Positions 1 to 9,443 are shown, numbered from the stretch's first letter. The stretch: DNA of 64,000 nt from Roseovarius marisflavi (GCF_900142625.1 NZ_FRBN01000005.1:1-64000); one strand, 5' to 3'. Notes: a model not told the origin generated them from the letters alone. Numbers and translations are program-made.

Positions 1-96
1 CAAAATATGCGGATCACCTGCCGCTCTATCGGCAGGCACAAATCTACAGCCGCCAAGGGATCGATCTGGATCGCTCGACCCTGGCCGCGTGGGTAC
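1..96 (+). pseudogene. IS66-family transposase (TnpC) fragment
   Basis: Reading from base 3, the plus strand encodes about 31 residues typical of the central part of IS66 TnpC transposases: the motifs KYADHLPLYRQ, QGIDLDRSTL and a final W-V are all visible. The match stops abruptly at 93-96 (GTAC, inside a GGTACC palindrome); beyond it the sequence belongs to an integrase on the other strand. No IS66 terminal inverted repeat lies at the junction, so this is an internal piece of the element rather than an IS end. The 5' part lies outside the window. The family call rests on motif recall and is fairly sure; the rest of the element cannot be seen. Confidence 0.8.
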
Positions 97-1014
97 CCTG
101 CACCCGGTGCCCTCCAAGAGCCGCCATATGAGGCCCAGAGAGGGTTCCTTGATGTTGTCCCTAACGCGCACCCTCATAGCCTTGATCACATCATCAGGAA
201 GCGACTCACGCTTGGACCCCTCGGTCTCTGGTGGTGCATCCTTTCGGGTCAAGTCCATCCCTTTGAACGGGTTCGACGCCTTGCCCTCAAGATCGAACTC
301 CTCGATTGCCAGAGTGACCATAGACACCAGCGTGTTACGCTCACGCCTGAGAGACCCAGCAGCCAGAAGAGACCCGTCAGCCTTCGTCTCCTTGAGAAGG
401 AAATCCCTCAGCTTCCTCGCATGTTCCCTCTTGAGGTCCACCAAAGGGAGCTTGCTAAGGGGGCCTAAGGCCTTCTCTACACGGACACAAACGCGCTCAA
501 GCTGGTCCCGCTTGTTACGCCCCTTCTCACCCTCAACACGCTCAGTGAAATACATCTTCTTCGCGTCCAGCATCGTGACAGGAGGCTCATCGCGCTCTTC
601 ATGATCGTTGTTCGGGTCAAGGACTGCCGCGACCAGCACCGGGTCAGCCCCTCTCAGACGGAGATCATCGGCCAAAACTTCCCGCCTATCGTCACCTTCA
701 TCACCATCATCAGGCATTCCCTTGATAGCGGCCAGCATGGCCTCCGCCTCGGCAACTGATTCTCGCCAATGCTCCAGAGGTGAAAGCTGCCCAGCGCCCG
801 CAGCTTTGCGCTTGGCCTTGGCAACGATCTTGTCGAACTCGGCCAGAAGGGTCTCCCGCTCGATGACCAAAGCAACCCCCTCACGCGCCTTCATTGGCAC
901 CTGAAAGAACTCATCCTCGAAAAGATGAGCAACGGCCTTGGGGTAGCGCTTACGGAACCGTTTACGGCCCCCTGATAGCACATCAACATACTTGAGTTTC
1001 ATCATCATCACCAT
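93..1014 (-). pseudogene. Tyrosine (phage-type) integrase, C-terminally truncated
   Basis: From an ATG at 1014 (further in-frame ATGs at 1008, 1005 and 1002) the minus strand reads about 306 residues of a tyrosine recombinase. The N-terminal part is basic (KRFRKRYPKAV). A SAM-like core-binding region follows at about residues 145-240. The catalytic domain then begins and ends at LLEGTGCR, whose Arg is the first of the family's R-H-R-Y catalytic residues. After that codon the sequence becomes the IS66 fragment, so the His/Arg pair and the nucleophilic Tyr are missing and the protein should be inactive. The frame stays open to the window edge only by chance. The gene lies just downstream of the tRNA-Leu 3' end, the usual place for an island or prophage integrase. 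The start is uncertain because no good Shine-Dalgarno is visible. Confidence 0.8.
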
Positions 1015-1018
1015 CGCT

Positions 1019-1049
1019 TGTGTCCCATATGTGTCCCGATTTGTGTCTC
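1019..1049. repeat. Three direct repeats TGTGTCCC upstream of integrase
   Basis: Copies at 1019-1026, 1030-1037 and 1042-1049 (the last TGTGTCTC) are spaced 11 and 12 bp apart, about one helical turn. They lie just upstream of the integrase start and about 60 bp from the tRNA-Leu 3' end. They could be integrase arm-type sites or an operator for the integrase promoter. This is inference from position and phasing. Confidence 0.45.
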
Positions 1050-1106
1050 GGGATGGACGCGAAGTGCCTGATATACTTGAAAAACAGGGCCTTCAAGAGG
1101 CCGGTA

Positions 1107-1192
1107 TGGTGCCCAGGAGAGGACTCGAACCTCCACACCCTTGCGAGTACTAGCACCTGAAGCTAGCGCGTCTACCATTCCGCCACCTGGGC
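1107..1192 (-). tRNA. tRNA-Leu (anticodon CAG)
   Basis: On the minus strand the acceptor arms GCCCAGG and CCTGGGC pair, followed by A and an encoded CCA. The anticodon stem CTAGC/GCTAG encloses the loop TTCAGGT, giving anticodon CAG for Leu codon CUG. A T-loop GGTTCGAGTCC and a long variable arm, as expected for class II tRNA-Leu, are present. The gene is 86 nt including CCA. Its 3' end faces the truncated integrase, so it is a likely attachment site of the element to the left. Confidence 0.95.
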
Positions 1193-1209
1193 AGGTGTCG
1201 TGCAGCAGG

Positions 1210-1238
1210 CATGTATCCTTCGACAAAAGCAGTGTCAA
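1210..1238 (-). promoter_or_regulatory. Probable sigma-70 promoter of tRNA-Leu
   Basis: On the minus strand a perfect -35 box TTGACA (1233-1238) is followed after 17 bp by TACATG (1210-1215), a weak -10. The tRNA 5' end lies 17 bp further on, which is normal for a tRNA promoter. The call is inferred from motif and spacing. Confidence 0.55.
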
Positions 1239-1339
1239 CGCCGATTTCGCTGTTAACCGGCATATTGCCTTATCACCTTGTCGAAACCGCTTTGGGGCGG
1301 TAGGAAAGTCAGCAAAAGCGCAGAGCGAAGGGGCCTTTC

Positions 1340-2323
1340 ATGTCAAAGCTTGTAACCATCTATGGCGGATCAGGATTTGTTGGCCGTTACATCGCACGGC
1401 GTATGGCGCAAGCGGGCTGGAGGGTGCGGGTGGCGGTGCGTCGCCCGAACGAGGCGATGCATGTCAAACCCTACGGCGTGGTCGGTCAGGTCGAGCCGGT
1501 GTTTTGCAATATCCGCGATGATGCCAGCGTGCGCGCCGTGCTTACGGGCGCGGATGCCGTTATCAATTGCGTCGGCACGTTTGACCGCAAGGGGCGCAAC
1601 AGCTTTCAGGCGATCCAGAACGAAGGTGCCGCTCGCATTGCCCGGCTTGCCGCCGAAGAGGGTGTTGCCCAGCTTGTGCATATTTCGGCCATCGGCGCCG
1701 ATCTTGAGTCCGATAGTGCCTATGCCCAAAGCAAGGCCCAGGGCGAGGCCGGCGTGATCGAGTATTTCCCGAACGCCGTGATTCTGCGGCCCTCGGTTGT
1801 CTTTGGGGCCGAAGATCAGTTCTTCAACCGCTTTGCCGGGATGACGCGCTTTGGCCCGATCCTGCCTGTGGTTGGCGCCGAGACCAAGTTTCAGCCGGTT
1901 TACGTGGATGATGTTGCAAAGGCCGCCGTTCTGGGTGCGACGGGCAAGGCCGAGCCCGGCATTTACGAGCTTGGCGGCCCCGAGGTGGCAACCTTTCGCC
2001 AGCTGATGCAACAGATGCTGACGGTGATCCGCCGCCGCCGCCTTATCGTGAACATTCCCTTTGGCATCGCCTCGGTGATGGGTGGGGTGATGGATCTTAT
2101 CCAGACCGTGACGCTGGGCCTCGTGCCCGCGCAGATTACCAGCGATCAGGTTAAAAGCCTGAGGGTGGATAATGTCGTGGCGTCGGGTTCCCGCGGCTTT
2201 GCCGATCTTGGGATCACCCCGGTTGCAGTCGAGACGGTCTTGCCGGACTACCTCTGGCGGTTCCGCCCTGCGGGACAATACGAGGCGATCAAGGAATCCG
2301 CGAAGAATCTGCGCGCGCATTAG
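1340..2323 (+). CDS. NAD(P)-dependent epimerase/reductase, complex I NDUFA9-like
   Basis: 327-residue atypical short-chain dehydrogenase. An N-terminal Rossmann motif GGSGFVG is at residues 9-15, an NAD-contact region VINCVGTF at about 75-81, and a YxxxK pair at Tyr128/Lys132. The sequence fits the NDUFA9/NAD-dependent epimerase group often annotated beside alphaproteobacterial complex I, where the role is nucleotide binding in assembly or stability rather than sugar epimerisation. It starts at ATG 1340 after an AAGGGG Shine-Dalgarno. It converges on uppP with 12 bp between stops and has no operon partner in the window. The substrate is unknown; the family call is good, the link to complex I is by homology only. 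Confidence 0.8.
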   Translation: MSKLVTIYGGSGFVGRYIARRMAQAGWRVRVAVRRPNEAMHVKPYGVVGQVEPVFCNIRDDASVRAVLTGADAVINCVGTFDRKGRNSFQAIQNEGAARIARLAAEEGVAQLVHISAIGADLESDSAYAQSKAQGEAGVIEYFPNAVILRPSVVFGAEDQFFNRFAGMTRFGPILPVVGAETKFQPVYVDDVAKAAVLGATGKAEPGIYELGGPEVATFRQLMQQMLTVIRRRRLIVNIPFGIASVMGGVMDLIQTVTLGLVPAQITSDQVKSLRVDNVVASGSRGFADLGITPVAVETVLPDYLWRFRPAGQYEAIKESAKNLRAH

Positions 2324-2335
2324 GCCCTGACGCCG

Positions 2336-3139
2336 TCAGAGATAGGCAAATCCCAACAGGGACAGGCCCAGAATGATCCGGTAAATAACGTAGGGCGTAA
2401 AGCTGACGCTGCGCAAGAGCCGCATCATCAGGGTAAGTGCAAGCAGGGCCGCGCCAAATGCAAACAAGGCCGCAATTGCCCCATCGCGCAACAGCGCCAT
2501 GTCAGCGTCCACCGCCACCTTGCCTCCAAGAAATACGCCACTTGCAAAGATCGTCGGCACCGACATCAGCATCGAAACCTTGGCGGCATCACGGCGTTCA
2601 TAGCCGAGAAACCGCGCGCCGGTGATCGTAATGCCAGAGCGCGACGTGCCGGGAATTAGCGCAACTGCCTGCCAGAGGCCGGTTATAATGGCGTCCCTGA
2701 CGTTCCAGTCCTCGGCGGTTTTCACGCTCTTGCCGGTTTGATCCGACCAATAGAGCAGCAAACCAAAGATAAGTGTGGTCCAGCCAATTACCGCGACTGA
2801 TCGCATTTTGTCATCCAGCCCGGTCAGTTTGAGCAAGAGGCCACAGGCAATGACCGGAACCGAGGCGATCAGCAAAAGCAGCGCCAGCCGCGCGCCGGGG
2901 GTATCGACGCGCCCGCGTACCAGACGTGCAAGCCCGATGATCGCGTCGCGCAAGTCGCCCCAGAAATAGATCGTGACTGCCAAAAGGGTGCCGATATGAA
3001 CCGCTACATCAATCATTTGTCCCTGATCTTGAAGGCCGGTCAGCGCGGGCAAAAGAATCAGGTGACCCGAAGAAGAGATCGGCAAAAACTCGGTAACCCC
3101 CTGAAGGATGGCCACGAGGAAAATATGAAATAGCGGCAT
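2336..3139 (-). CDS. uppP: Undecaprenyl-diphosphatase UppP (BacA)
   Basis: 267-residue polytopic membrane enzyme that dephosphorylates undecaprenyl diphosphate to recycle the lipid carrier for peptidoglycan and O-antigen synthesis. Both family signatures are present: QGVTEFLPISSSGH at residues 13-26, carrying the catalytic Glu and Ser-rich loop, and PGTSRSG at 163-169. The length matches the family. It is transcribed away from gltD across a 217-bp AT-rich gap. Like other UppP proteins it should also confer some bacitracin tolerance. Identification is firm. Confidence 0.96.
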   Translation of the reverse strand: MPLFHIFLVAILQGVTEFLPISSSGHLILLPALTGLQDQGQMIDVAVHIGTLLAVTIYFWGDLRDAIIGLARLVRGRVDTPGARLALLLLIASVPVIACGLLLKLTGLDDKMRSVAVIGWTTLIFGLLLYWSDQTGKSVKTAEDWNVRDAIITGLWQAVALIPGTSRSGITITGARFLGYERRDAAKVSMLMSVPTIFASGVFLGGKVAVDADMALLRDGAIAALFAFGAALLALTLMMRLLRSVSFTPYVIYRIILGLSLLGFAYL

Positions 3140-3356
3140 TGCCAGCGTCCTGCTCGGGTTTTCCGCTGCTATAAATTATTTTCTTTCAAAGGCAAACGCC
3201 ATTATACATCCGAATCGGACTTAATTTTGGATGTTTCTACAAGCGACTTCTGCTGTGCAGCGAAAATAATTTCACAATAGGTCATAGCTTATGACTTTTA
3301 ATTGAGTTTCGACTATTATAAAACCCGCTTCACAACCAGAGTCGGGAGGGCTTGCA
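3140..3356. promoter_or_regulatory. Divergent uppP/gltD promoter region with palindromes
   Basis: This AT-rich spacer holds two clean palindromes: TCCGA-A-TCGGA at 3209-3219 and GTCATA-GCT-TATGAC at 3281-3295. A -10-like TATTATAAA lies near 3314-3322, just ahead of the gltD Shine-Dalgarno (GGGAGGG). The position suggests nitrogen-responsive or other control of gltDB, but no regulator can be named from the motifs. Confidence 0.45.
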
Positions 3357-4790
3357 GTGGCTAAGCAACCAATGTTGAAATTCATAAGCGTAGACCGGGT
3401 TATGCCCGAAAAACGCGGTGCCGATAAACGGCGCGAGGATTTCCATGAAATCTATGCAGAATTCGCGGATGCCAAGGCCAAGGAACAGGCCAGCCGTTGC
3501 AGCCAGTGCGGTGTGCCCTATTGCCAGACCCATTGCCCATTGCACAACAACATCCCCGACTGGCTTCGCCTGACCGCCGAAGGACGGCTCAAGGAAGCGT
3601 ATGAACTGAGCCAGCTGACCAACACCTTTCCCGAGATTTGTGGCCGCATCTGCCCGCAGGATCGCCTGTGTGAAGGCAACTGCGTGATCGAACAATCCGG
3701 TCACGGCACGGTCACAATCGGCGCGGTCGAGAAATACATTACCGACACCGCATGGCAGGAAGGCTGGGTCGAGACCATCACGCCCGCGCGGGAACGCGCC
3801 GAGTCTGTTGGTATCATCGGCGCTGGCCCCGGTGGCCTTGCGGCGGCGGATGTGCTGCGGCGCGTCGGCATTCAGGTGACGGTTTATGACCGCTATGATC
3901 GTGGTGGCGGTCTGCTTACCTATGGCATTCCGGGCTTCAAGCTTGAGAAAGACGTGGTCATGCGCCGGGTCAAGCAGCTTGAAAAAGGCGGCGTGACTTT
4001 TGTGCTCAATTGCGATGTGGGCAAGGACATCACCTTTGATGAAATCCGTGGCAAACACAACGCGGTCATGATCGCGACCGGCGTTTACAAGTCGCGTGAT
4101 CTGCAAGGGCCGGGCGCCGGTGCAAATGGCATCGTGCGCGCGATTGACTATCTGACCGCCAGCAACCGGGTGTGTTTCGGCGATACTGTGCCCGAGTTTG
4201 AAAGTGGCGAGCTGAACGCCGCAGGCAAGCGCATTGTCGTGGTCGGCGGCGGTGATACGGCAATGGATTGCGTGCGCACGGCGATCCGTCAGGGCGCGAA
4301 ATCGGTGACCTGTCTTTATCGCCGTGACCGCGAGAACATGCCCGGAAGCCAGCGTGAAGTTCAAAACGCCGAGGAAGAAGGCGTCAAGTTCGAATGGCTG
4401 AGCGCGCCCAAGGGTTTTGCCGGTGATCCGGTGACTTCGGTAAAGGTACAAAAGATGCGCCTTGGCGCCCCCGATGCCACGGGCCGTCAAAGCCCCGAGC
4501 CGATTGAAGGCGCCGAGCATGACGAGCCCGCCGATCTTGTGATTAAGGCGCTTGGGTTCGAGCCAGAGGATCTTCCGACGCTGTGGAATCAAAAGGAATT
4601 GGAAGTGACCCGTTGGGGCACCATCAAGGCCGAGTTCACCAGCGGGCAAACCGCGATGGACGGTGTATTTGCCGTTGGCGATATCGTGCGCGGCGCCAGC
4701 CTTGTGGTTTGGGCGATCCGCGACGGACGCGATTCTGCGGCGGCTGTTCTTAATCACCTGAACGCAGCGCAGGCCGTCGCGGCCGAATAG
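3357..4790 (+). CDS. gltD: Glutamate synthase (NADPH) small subunit
   Basis: 477-residue beta subunit of NADPH-GOGAT, which passes electrons from NADPH through FAD and Fe-S centres to the large subunit. The N-terminal ferredoxin-like region has Cys48, 51, 56, 60 and Cys95, 99, 105, 109, suiting two [4Fe-4S] clusters. A FAD-binding GAGPGG follows at 155-160 and an NADPH-binding GGGDTAMD further on. The start is GTG at 3357 with Shine-Dalgarno GGGAGGG. gltB follows after 83 bp, so the order is small subunit first. This is the ammonium-assimilation partner of glutamine synthetase. Identification is firm. Confidence 0.96.
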   Translation: MAKQPMLKFISVDRVMPEKRGADKRREDFHEIYAEFADAKAKEQASRCSQCGVPYCQTHCPLHNNIPDWLRLTAEGRLKEAYELSQLTNTFPEICGRICPQDRLCEGNCVIEQSGHGTVTIGAVEKYITDTAWQEGWVETITPARERAESVGIIGAGPGGLAAADVLRRVGIQVTVYDRYDRGGGLLTYGIPGFKLEKDVVMRRVKQLEKGGVTFVLNCDVGKDITFDEIRGKHNAVMIATGVYKSRDLQGPGAGANGIVRAIDYLTASNRVCFGDTVPEFESGELNAAGKRIVVVGGGDTAMDCVRTAIRQGAKSVTCLYRRDRENMPGSQREVQNAEEEGVKFEWLSAPKGFAGDPVTSVKVQKMRLGAPDATGRQSPEPIEGAEHDEPADLVIKALGFEPEDLPTLWNQKELEVTRWGTIKAEFTSGQTAMDGVFAVGDIVRGASLVVWAIRDGRDSAAAVLNHLNAAQAVAAE

Positions 4791-4873
4791 AATTCACGCG
4801 CGGTTCATGCCGCACAAGCACCCGAAACAGGGAAGCGTCCCTGACCCACCGGGTAGACGAAGGGTTAAAGAAA

Positions 4874-7800
4874 ATGACGAAGTTTGATTCTGACTGGGCC
4901 GTTAAAGAAGAAGCCAAGCGCAAGTGGCTGGCCGAGAATGGCATGTATTCCGAGGAAGAAGAGCATTCTTCCTGTGGCGTCGGCCTTGTGGTGTCGATTG
5001 ACGGCAAGCCAAGCCGCCGCGTTGTGCAGGCCGGCATTGATGCCCTCAAGGCGATCTGGCATCGCGGCGCGGTCGATGCCGATGGCAAGACCGGCGATGG
5101 CGCGGGTATTCATCTGCAAATTCCGGTGCCGTTCTTTTATGACCAGATCCGTCGTACCGGCCACGAGCCCGAACAGGATCGCCTGATCGCGGTCGGCCAG
5201 GTGTTCTTGCCGCGTACCAACTTTGGCGCGCAAGAAGCGTGCCGCACGATTGTCGAAACCGAAGTGCTTCGCATGGGGCACACGATCTATGGCTGGCGTC
5301 ACGTGCCGGTCGATGTGACCTGTCTTGGGGAAAAGGCGAATGTGACCCGCCCCGAGATCGAACAAATCTTGATCACCAATGCCAAGGACATCGACGAGGA
5401 AACCTTCGAGCGCGAGCTTTACGTGATCCGTCGCCGGATCGAAAAAGCCGTGAACGAAGCCGGGATCAGCGGGCTTTACATCGCAAGCCTGTCCTGCCGC
5501 AGCATCATCTACAAAGGCATGATGCTGGCCGAACAGGTCGCGGTGTTCTACCCCGATCTGATGGACGAGCGCTTCAAATCCGCCTTCGCCATCTATCATC
5601 AGCGCTATTCGACCAACACCTTCCCACAGTGGTGGCTGGCGCAGCCGTTCCGCATGCTGGCCCATAACGGCGAGATCAACACGCTCAAGGGCAATGTGAA
5701 CTGGATGAAAAGCCACGAAATCCGCATGGCAAGTGGCGCATTCGGCGATCTGGCCGAAGATATCAAGCCGATCATCCCGCAAGGATCAAGTGACAGTGCC
5801 GCGCTTGATGCTGTGTTCGAGGTTCTGGTGCGCGCCGGGCGCAATGCGCCGATGGCGAAAACCATGCTTGTGCCGGAATCCTGGTCAAAACAGGCCGAAG
5901 ACCTCCCCGCTGCATGGCGCGATATGTATTCCTATTGCAACTCCGTGATGGAGCCTTGGGATGGCCCCGCCGCGCTTGCGATGACCGATGGGCGTTGGGT
6001 GTGCGCCGGGCTTGACCGTAACGGCCTGCGGCCGATGCGCTATGTGGTGACAGGTGATGGCCTTGTCATCGCGGGGTCCGAGGCCGGAATGGTGCCGATT
6101 GACGAGGCGACCGTGAAGGAAAAAGGCGCGCTTGGGCCGGGTCAGATGCTGGCCGTGGATATGGCCGACGGTAAGCTTTACCACGATTCCGAGGTCAAGG
6201 ATAAGCTCGCCAATGCCCAGCCCTTTGGCGAATGGGTTGGCAAGATCAACGAGCTTGACGAAAAGCTGGCCGTTGTCAGCGAAGCGCCGATTTTCACCGG
6301 CGCAAAGCTTCGCCGTCGCCAGATCGCGGCCGGCTATAGCATCGAGGAACTGGAGCAAATCCTTGCGCCGATGGCCGAGGATGGCAAAGAGGCGATCGCA
6401 AGCATGGGCGACGACACGCCAAGCGCGGTTCTCTCCAAGCAATACCGCCCGCTTAGTCACTATTTCCGCCAGAACTTTAGCCAGGTCACCAACCCGCCAA
6501 TCGACAGCCTGCGCGAGTTCCGGGTGATGAGCCTTAAGACACGGTTCGGAAATCTCAAGAACGTGCTGGATGAATCAAGCGCGCAGACCGAGATTTTGGT
6601 GCTGGAAAGCCCCTTTGTCGGCAACGCCCAGTGGCTTGAGATGATCCGCCAGTTCAACGCCGATGTGACCGAGATTGATTGTAGCTTTGCACCCGGCAAG
6701 AACGCGCTGCAAAAGGGTCTGGAACGCATTCGCGCCGAAGCCGAGGATGCCGTCAGAAGCGGCTCTGGTCACCTGATCCTGACCGACCAGAACCAGGGTG
6801 AAGATCGCGTCGGCATGCCGATGATTCTGGCCACAAGTGCGGTCCACAGCCATCTCACGCGCAAGGGTTTGCGCACCTTCTGTTCACTGAGCGTGCGGTC
6901 GGCCGAATGTATCGACCCGCATTATTTTGCCGTGCTGATCGGGGCCGGGGCGACCGTGGTCAACGCCTATCTTGCCGAAGACAGCATCGCCGACCGGATC
7001 GAACGTGGCCTGATTGATGGCTCGCTGACCGAAGCGGTCGCCCGTTATCGTGCCGCGATTGATCAGGGCCTGCTCAAGATCATGTCGAAGATGGGAATTT
7101 CGGTGATCTCAAGCTATCGTGGTGGCCTCAACTTTGAGGCGGTCGGCCTTAGCCGTGCCATGTGTGCCGAGTATTTCCCGGGTCTCACCAGTCGGATTTC
7201 CGGCATCGGCGTCAGCGGCGTTCAGGCCAAGCTTGAAGAGGTCCACGCCCGCGCCTATCGCGGCGGGCAGGATATTCTTCCGATCGGCGGCTTTTACAAG
7301 GCGCGCAAATCGGGCGAAACCCACGCTTGGGGCGCGCAGACCATGCATATGCTTCAGGTCGCCTGTAACAAGGCCAGCTATGAGATGTGGAAGCGCTATT
7401 CCACGGCGATGCAGGCCAATCCGCCGATCCACTTGCGTGATCTGATGGCGATCAAGCCGTTGGGCGCCGCGATCCCGATTGAAGAGGTCGAAAGCGTCAC
7501 GGCGATCCGCAAACGCTTTGTCACGCCGGGCATGTCGCTTGGGGCGCTGAGCCCCGAGGCGCATAAGACCCTCAACGTGGCGATGAACCGGATCGGTGCG
7601 CGCTCTGACAGCGGCGAAGGCGGCGAAGACCCCGCACATTTCACCCCCGAGGCCAATGGTGACAACCCGTCGGCCAAGATCAAACAGGTCGCATCCGGCC
7701 GGTTTGGTGTCACAGCTGAATATCTCAATCACTGTGAAGAGCTTGAAATCAAGGTGGCCCAGGGCGCCAAGCCCGGTGAGGGTGGCCAGTTGCCCGGCAT

Positions 7801-9406
7801 GAAGGTGACCGACCTTATCGCGCGTCTGCGCCATTCGACCAAGGGCGTCACGCTTATTTCACCGCCGCCGCACCACGATATCTATTCGATCGAGGATCTG
7901 GCCCAGCTGATCTATGATCTCAAACAGATCAATCCGGGCGTAAAGGTCACGGTCAAGCTTGTGGCGCAATCGGGCGTTGGCACGATTGCCGCCGGAGTGG
8001 CCAAGGCCAAGGCGGATGTGATCCTGATTTCGGGTCATAACGGGGGCACCGGGGCAAGCCCGGCCACCTCGATCAAATATGCCGGCCTGCCGTGGGAAAT
8101 GGGTCTTACCGAGGCGCATCAGGTTCTGTCGATGAACAACCTGCGCACGCGTATCACCCTGCGCACGGATGGCGGGCTTCGCACCGGGCGTGACATTGTC
8201 ATGGCCGCGATGATGGGCGCCGAGGAATACGGCATCGGCACCGCCGCACTGATCGCCATGGGTTGTATCATGGTGCGCCAGTGCCAGAGCAACACCTGCC
8301 CGGTTGGCGTTTGTACCCAGGATGAGGCGCTGCGCGACAAGTTCACCGGCAATGCCGAAAAGGTCGTGAACCTGATCACGTTCTATGCCCAGGAAGTGCG
8401 TGAATTGCTGGCCAGCATCGGTGCGCGCAGCATGGACGACGTGATTGGCCGCGCCGACCTGTTGACACAGGTCAGCCGTGGCTCGGCGCATCTGGATGAT
8501 CTTGACCTCAACCCGATGCTGATCACGGTCGATGGCGCCAAGGACCAACGGTATGACCGCAACCGCCCGCGCAACGAGGTGCCCGATACGCTTGACGCCG
8601 AAATCGTCAACGACGCGCAGCGGTTCCTTAACGATGGCGAAAAGATGCAGTTGCATTACGCGGTGCAAAACACCGACCGCACCGTTGGCACCCGGATTTC
8701 AAGCCATATCGTGCGGAAGTTCGGCATGCGCAACAGCCTGCAACCCGATCACCTGACGGTGAAACTGACCGGAAGTGCCGGGCAGTCGCTTGGGGCCTTT
8801 GCCGCGCCGGGCCTCAAGATCGAAGTGTCGGGCGATGCCAATGACTATGTCGGCAAGGGTCTGTCGGGCGGCACCGTCGTGGTGCGCCCGCCAATGTCGA
8901 GCCCGCTTGTGGCGGCCGACAATACGATCATCGGCAATACCGTGCTTTATGGCGCGACCAACGGCTATCTTTTCGCCGCCGGGCGTGCCGGCGAACGCTT
9001 TGCCGTGCGCAACAGTGGCGCCAAGGTGGTGATCGAGGGCTGTGGCAGCAACGGCTGTGAATACATGACCGGCGGTGTCGCGGTGATCCTTGGCAGCATC
9101 GGCGCCAACTTTGGTGCCGGGATGACGGGCGGCATGGCATATCTTTACGATCCGGATGGCCGGGCCGAGAACCTGATCAATCGCGAAACACTGGTCAGTT
9201 GCGCCGTAACAGAGCCACATTGGGAGGCCGAGGTTAAGGGCCTTATCGAACGGCACGTTGAGGAGACCGGAAGCCGCAAGGCCCAGGATATCCTGCAATA
9301 CTGGGACATCGAAAAGGCCAACTTCCTTCAGCTTTGCCCTATCGAAATGCTCGACAAACTTGCCTATCCGCTTGGTCACAACAAACAGGCCGTGCCAGCG
9401 GAATGA
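4874..9406 (+). CDS. gltB: Glutamate synthase (NADPH) large subunit
   Basis: 1510-residue alpha subunit that forms glutamate from glutamine and 2-oxoglutarate. The N-terminal class II glutaminase has its nucleophile at Cys34 (SSCGVG), so the first 33 residues are a propeptide expected to be cleaved. A central domain and an FMN-binding synthase domain follow. The [3Fe-4S] ligands are Cys1131, Cys1137 and Cys1142 in CIMVRQCQSNTC. The C-terminal GXGXG beta-helix region shows repeated G-G-V and G-G-M turns near 1350-1420. The length matches bacterial GltB. It is co-transcribed with gltD and followed by a hairpin terminator. Confidence 0.97.
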   Translation: MTKFDSDWAVKEEAKRKWLAENGMYSEEEEHSSCGVGLVVSIDGKPSRRVVQAGIDALKAIWHRGAVDADGKTGDGAGIHLQIPVPFFYDQIRRTGHEPEQDRLIAVGQVFLPRTNFGAQEACRTIVETEVLRMGHTIYGWRHVPVDVTCLGEKANVTRPEIEQILITNAKDIDEETFERELYVIRRRIEKAVNEAGISGLYIASLSCRSIIYKGMMLAEQVAVFYPDLMDERFKSAFAIYHQRYSTNTFPQWWLAQPFRMLAHNGEINTLKGNVNWMKSHEIRMASGAFGDLAEDIKPIIPQGSSDSAALDAVFEVLVRAGRNAPMAKTMLVPESWSKQAEDLPAAWRDMYSYCNSVMEPWDGPAALAMTDGRWVCAGLDRNGLRPMRYVVTGDGLVIAGSEAGMVPIDEATVKEKGALGPGQMLAVDMADGKLYHDSEVKDKLANAQPFGEWVGKINELDEKLAVVSEAPIFTGAKLRRRQIAAGYSIEELEQILAPMAEDGKEAIASMGDDTPSAVLSKQYRPLSHYFRQNFSQVTNPPIDSLREFRVMSLKTRFGNLKNVLDESSAQTEILVLESPFVGNAQWLEMIRQFNADVTEIDCSFAPGKNALQKGLERIRAEAEDAVRSGSGHLILTDQNQGEDRVGMPMILATSAVHSHLTRKGLRTFCSLSVRSAECIDPHYFAVLIGAGATVVNAYLAEDSIADRIERGLIDGSLTEAVARYRAAIDQGLLKIMSKMGISVISSYRGGLNFEAVGLSRAMCAEYFPGLTSRISGIGVSGVQAKLEEVHARAYRGGQDILPIGGFYKARKSGETHAWGAQTMHMLQVACNKASYEMWKRYSTAMQANPPIHLRDLMAIKPLGAAIPIEEVESVTAIRKRFVTPGMSLGALSPEAHKTLNVAMNRIGARSDSGEGGEDPAHFTPEANGDNPSAKIKQVASGRFGVTAEYLNHCEELEIKVAQGAKPGEGGQLPGMKVTDLIARLRHSTKGVTLISPPPHHDIYSIEDLAQLIYDLKQINPGVKVTVKLVAQSGVGTIAAGVAKAKADVILISGHNGGTGASPATSIKYAGLPWEMGLTEAHQVLSMNNLRTRITLRTDGGLRTGRDIVMAAMMGAEEYGIGTAALIAMGCIMVRQCQSNTCPVGVCTQDEALRDKFTGNAEKVVNLITFYAQEVRELLASIGARSMDDVIGRADLLTQVSRGSAHLDDLDLNPMLITVDGAKDQRYDRNRPRNEVPDTLDAEIVNDAQRFLNDGEKMQLHYAVQNTDRTVGTRISSHIVRKFGMRNSLQPDHLTVKLTGSAGQSLGAFAAPGLKIEVSGDANDYVGKGLSGGTVVVRPPMSSPLVAADNTIIGNTVLYGATNGYLFAAGRAGERFAVRNSGAKVVIEGCGSNGCEYMTGGVAVILGSIGANFGAGMTGGMAYLYDPDGRAENLINRETLVSCAVTEPHWEAEVKGLIERHVEETGSRKAQDILQYWDIEKANFLQLCPIEMLDKLAYPLGHNKQAVPAE

Positions 9407-9414
9407 TCAAAACG

Positions 9415-9443
9415 ACCGGGGGCGATGCAAAGTCACCCCCGGT
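9415..9443 (+). terminator. Hairpin after gltB
   Basis: ACCGGGGG (9415-9422) and CCCCCGGT (9436-9443) form a perfect 8-bp stem with a 13-nt loop, directly after the gltB stop. There is no U-tract, so termination may be weak or Rho-assisted. Confidence 0.5.

Noticed and set aside
1..96. A complete insertion sequence.
   Set aside because: Only about 31 codons from the middle of TnpC are present and no terminal repeat or tnpA/tnpB is visible.
3330..4757. A 475-codon minus-strand frame covering gltD.
   Set aside because: It is a mirror of gltD, which has all its Fe-S and nucleotide motifs in the correct frame.
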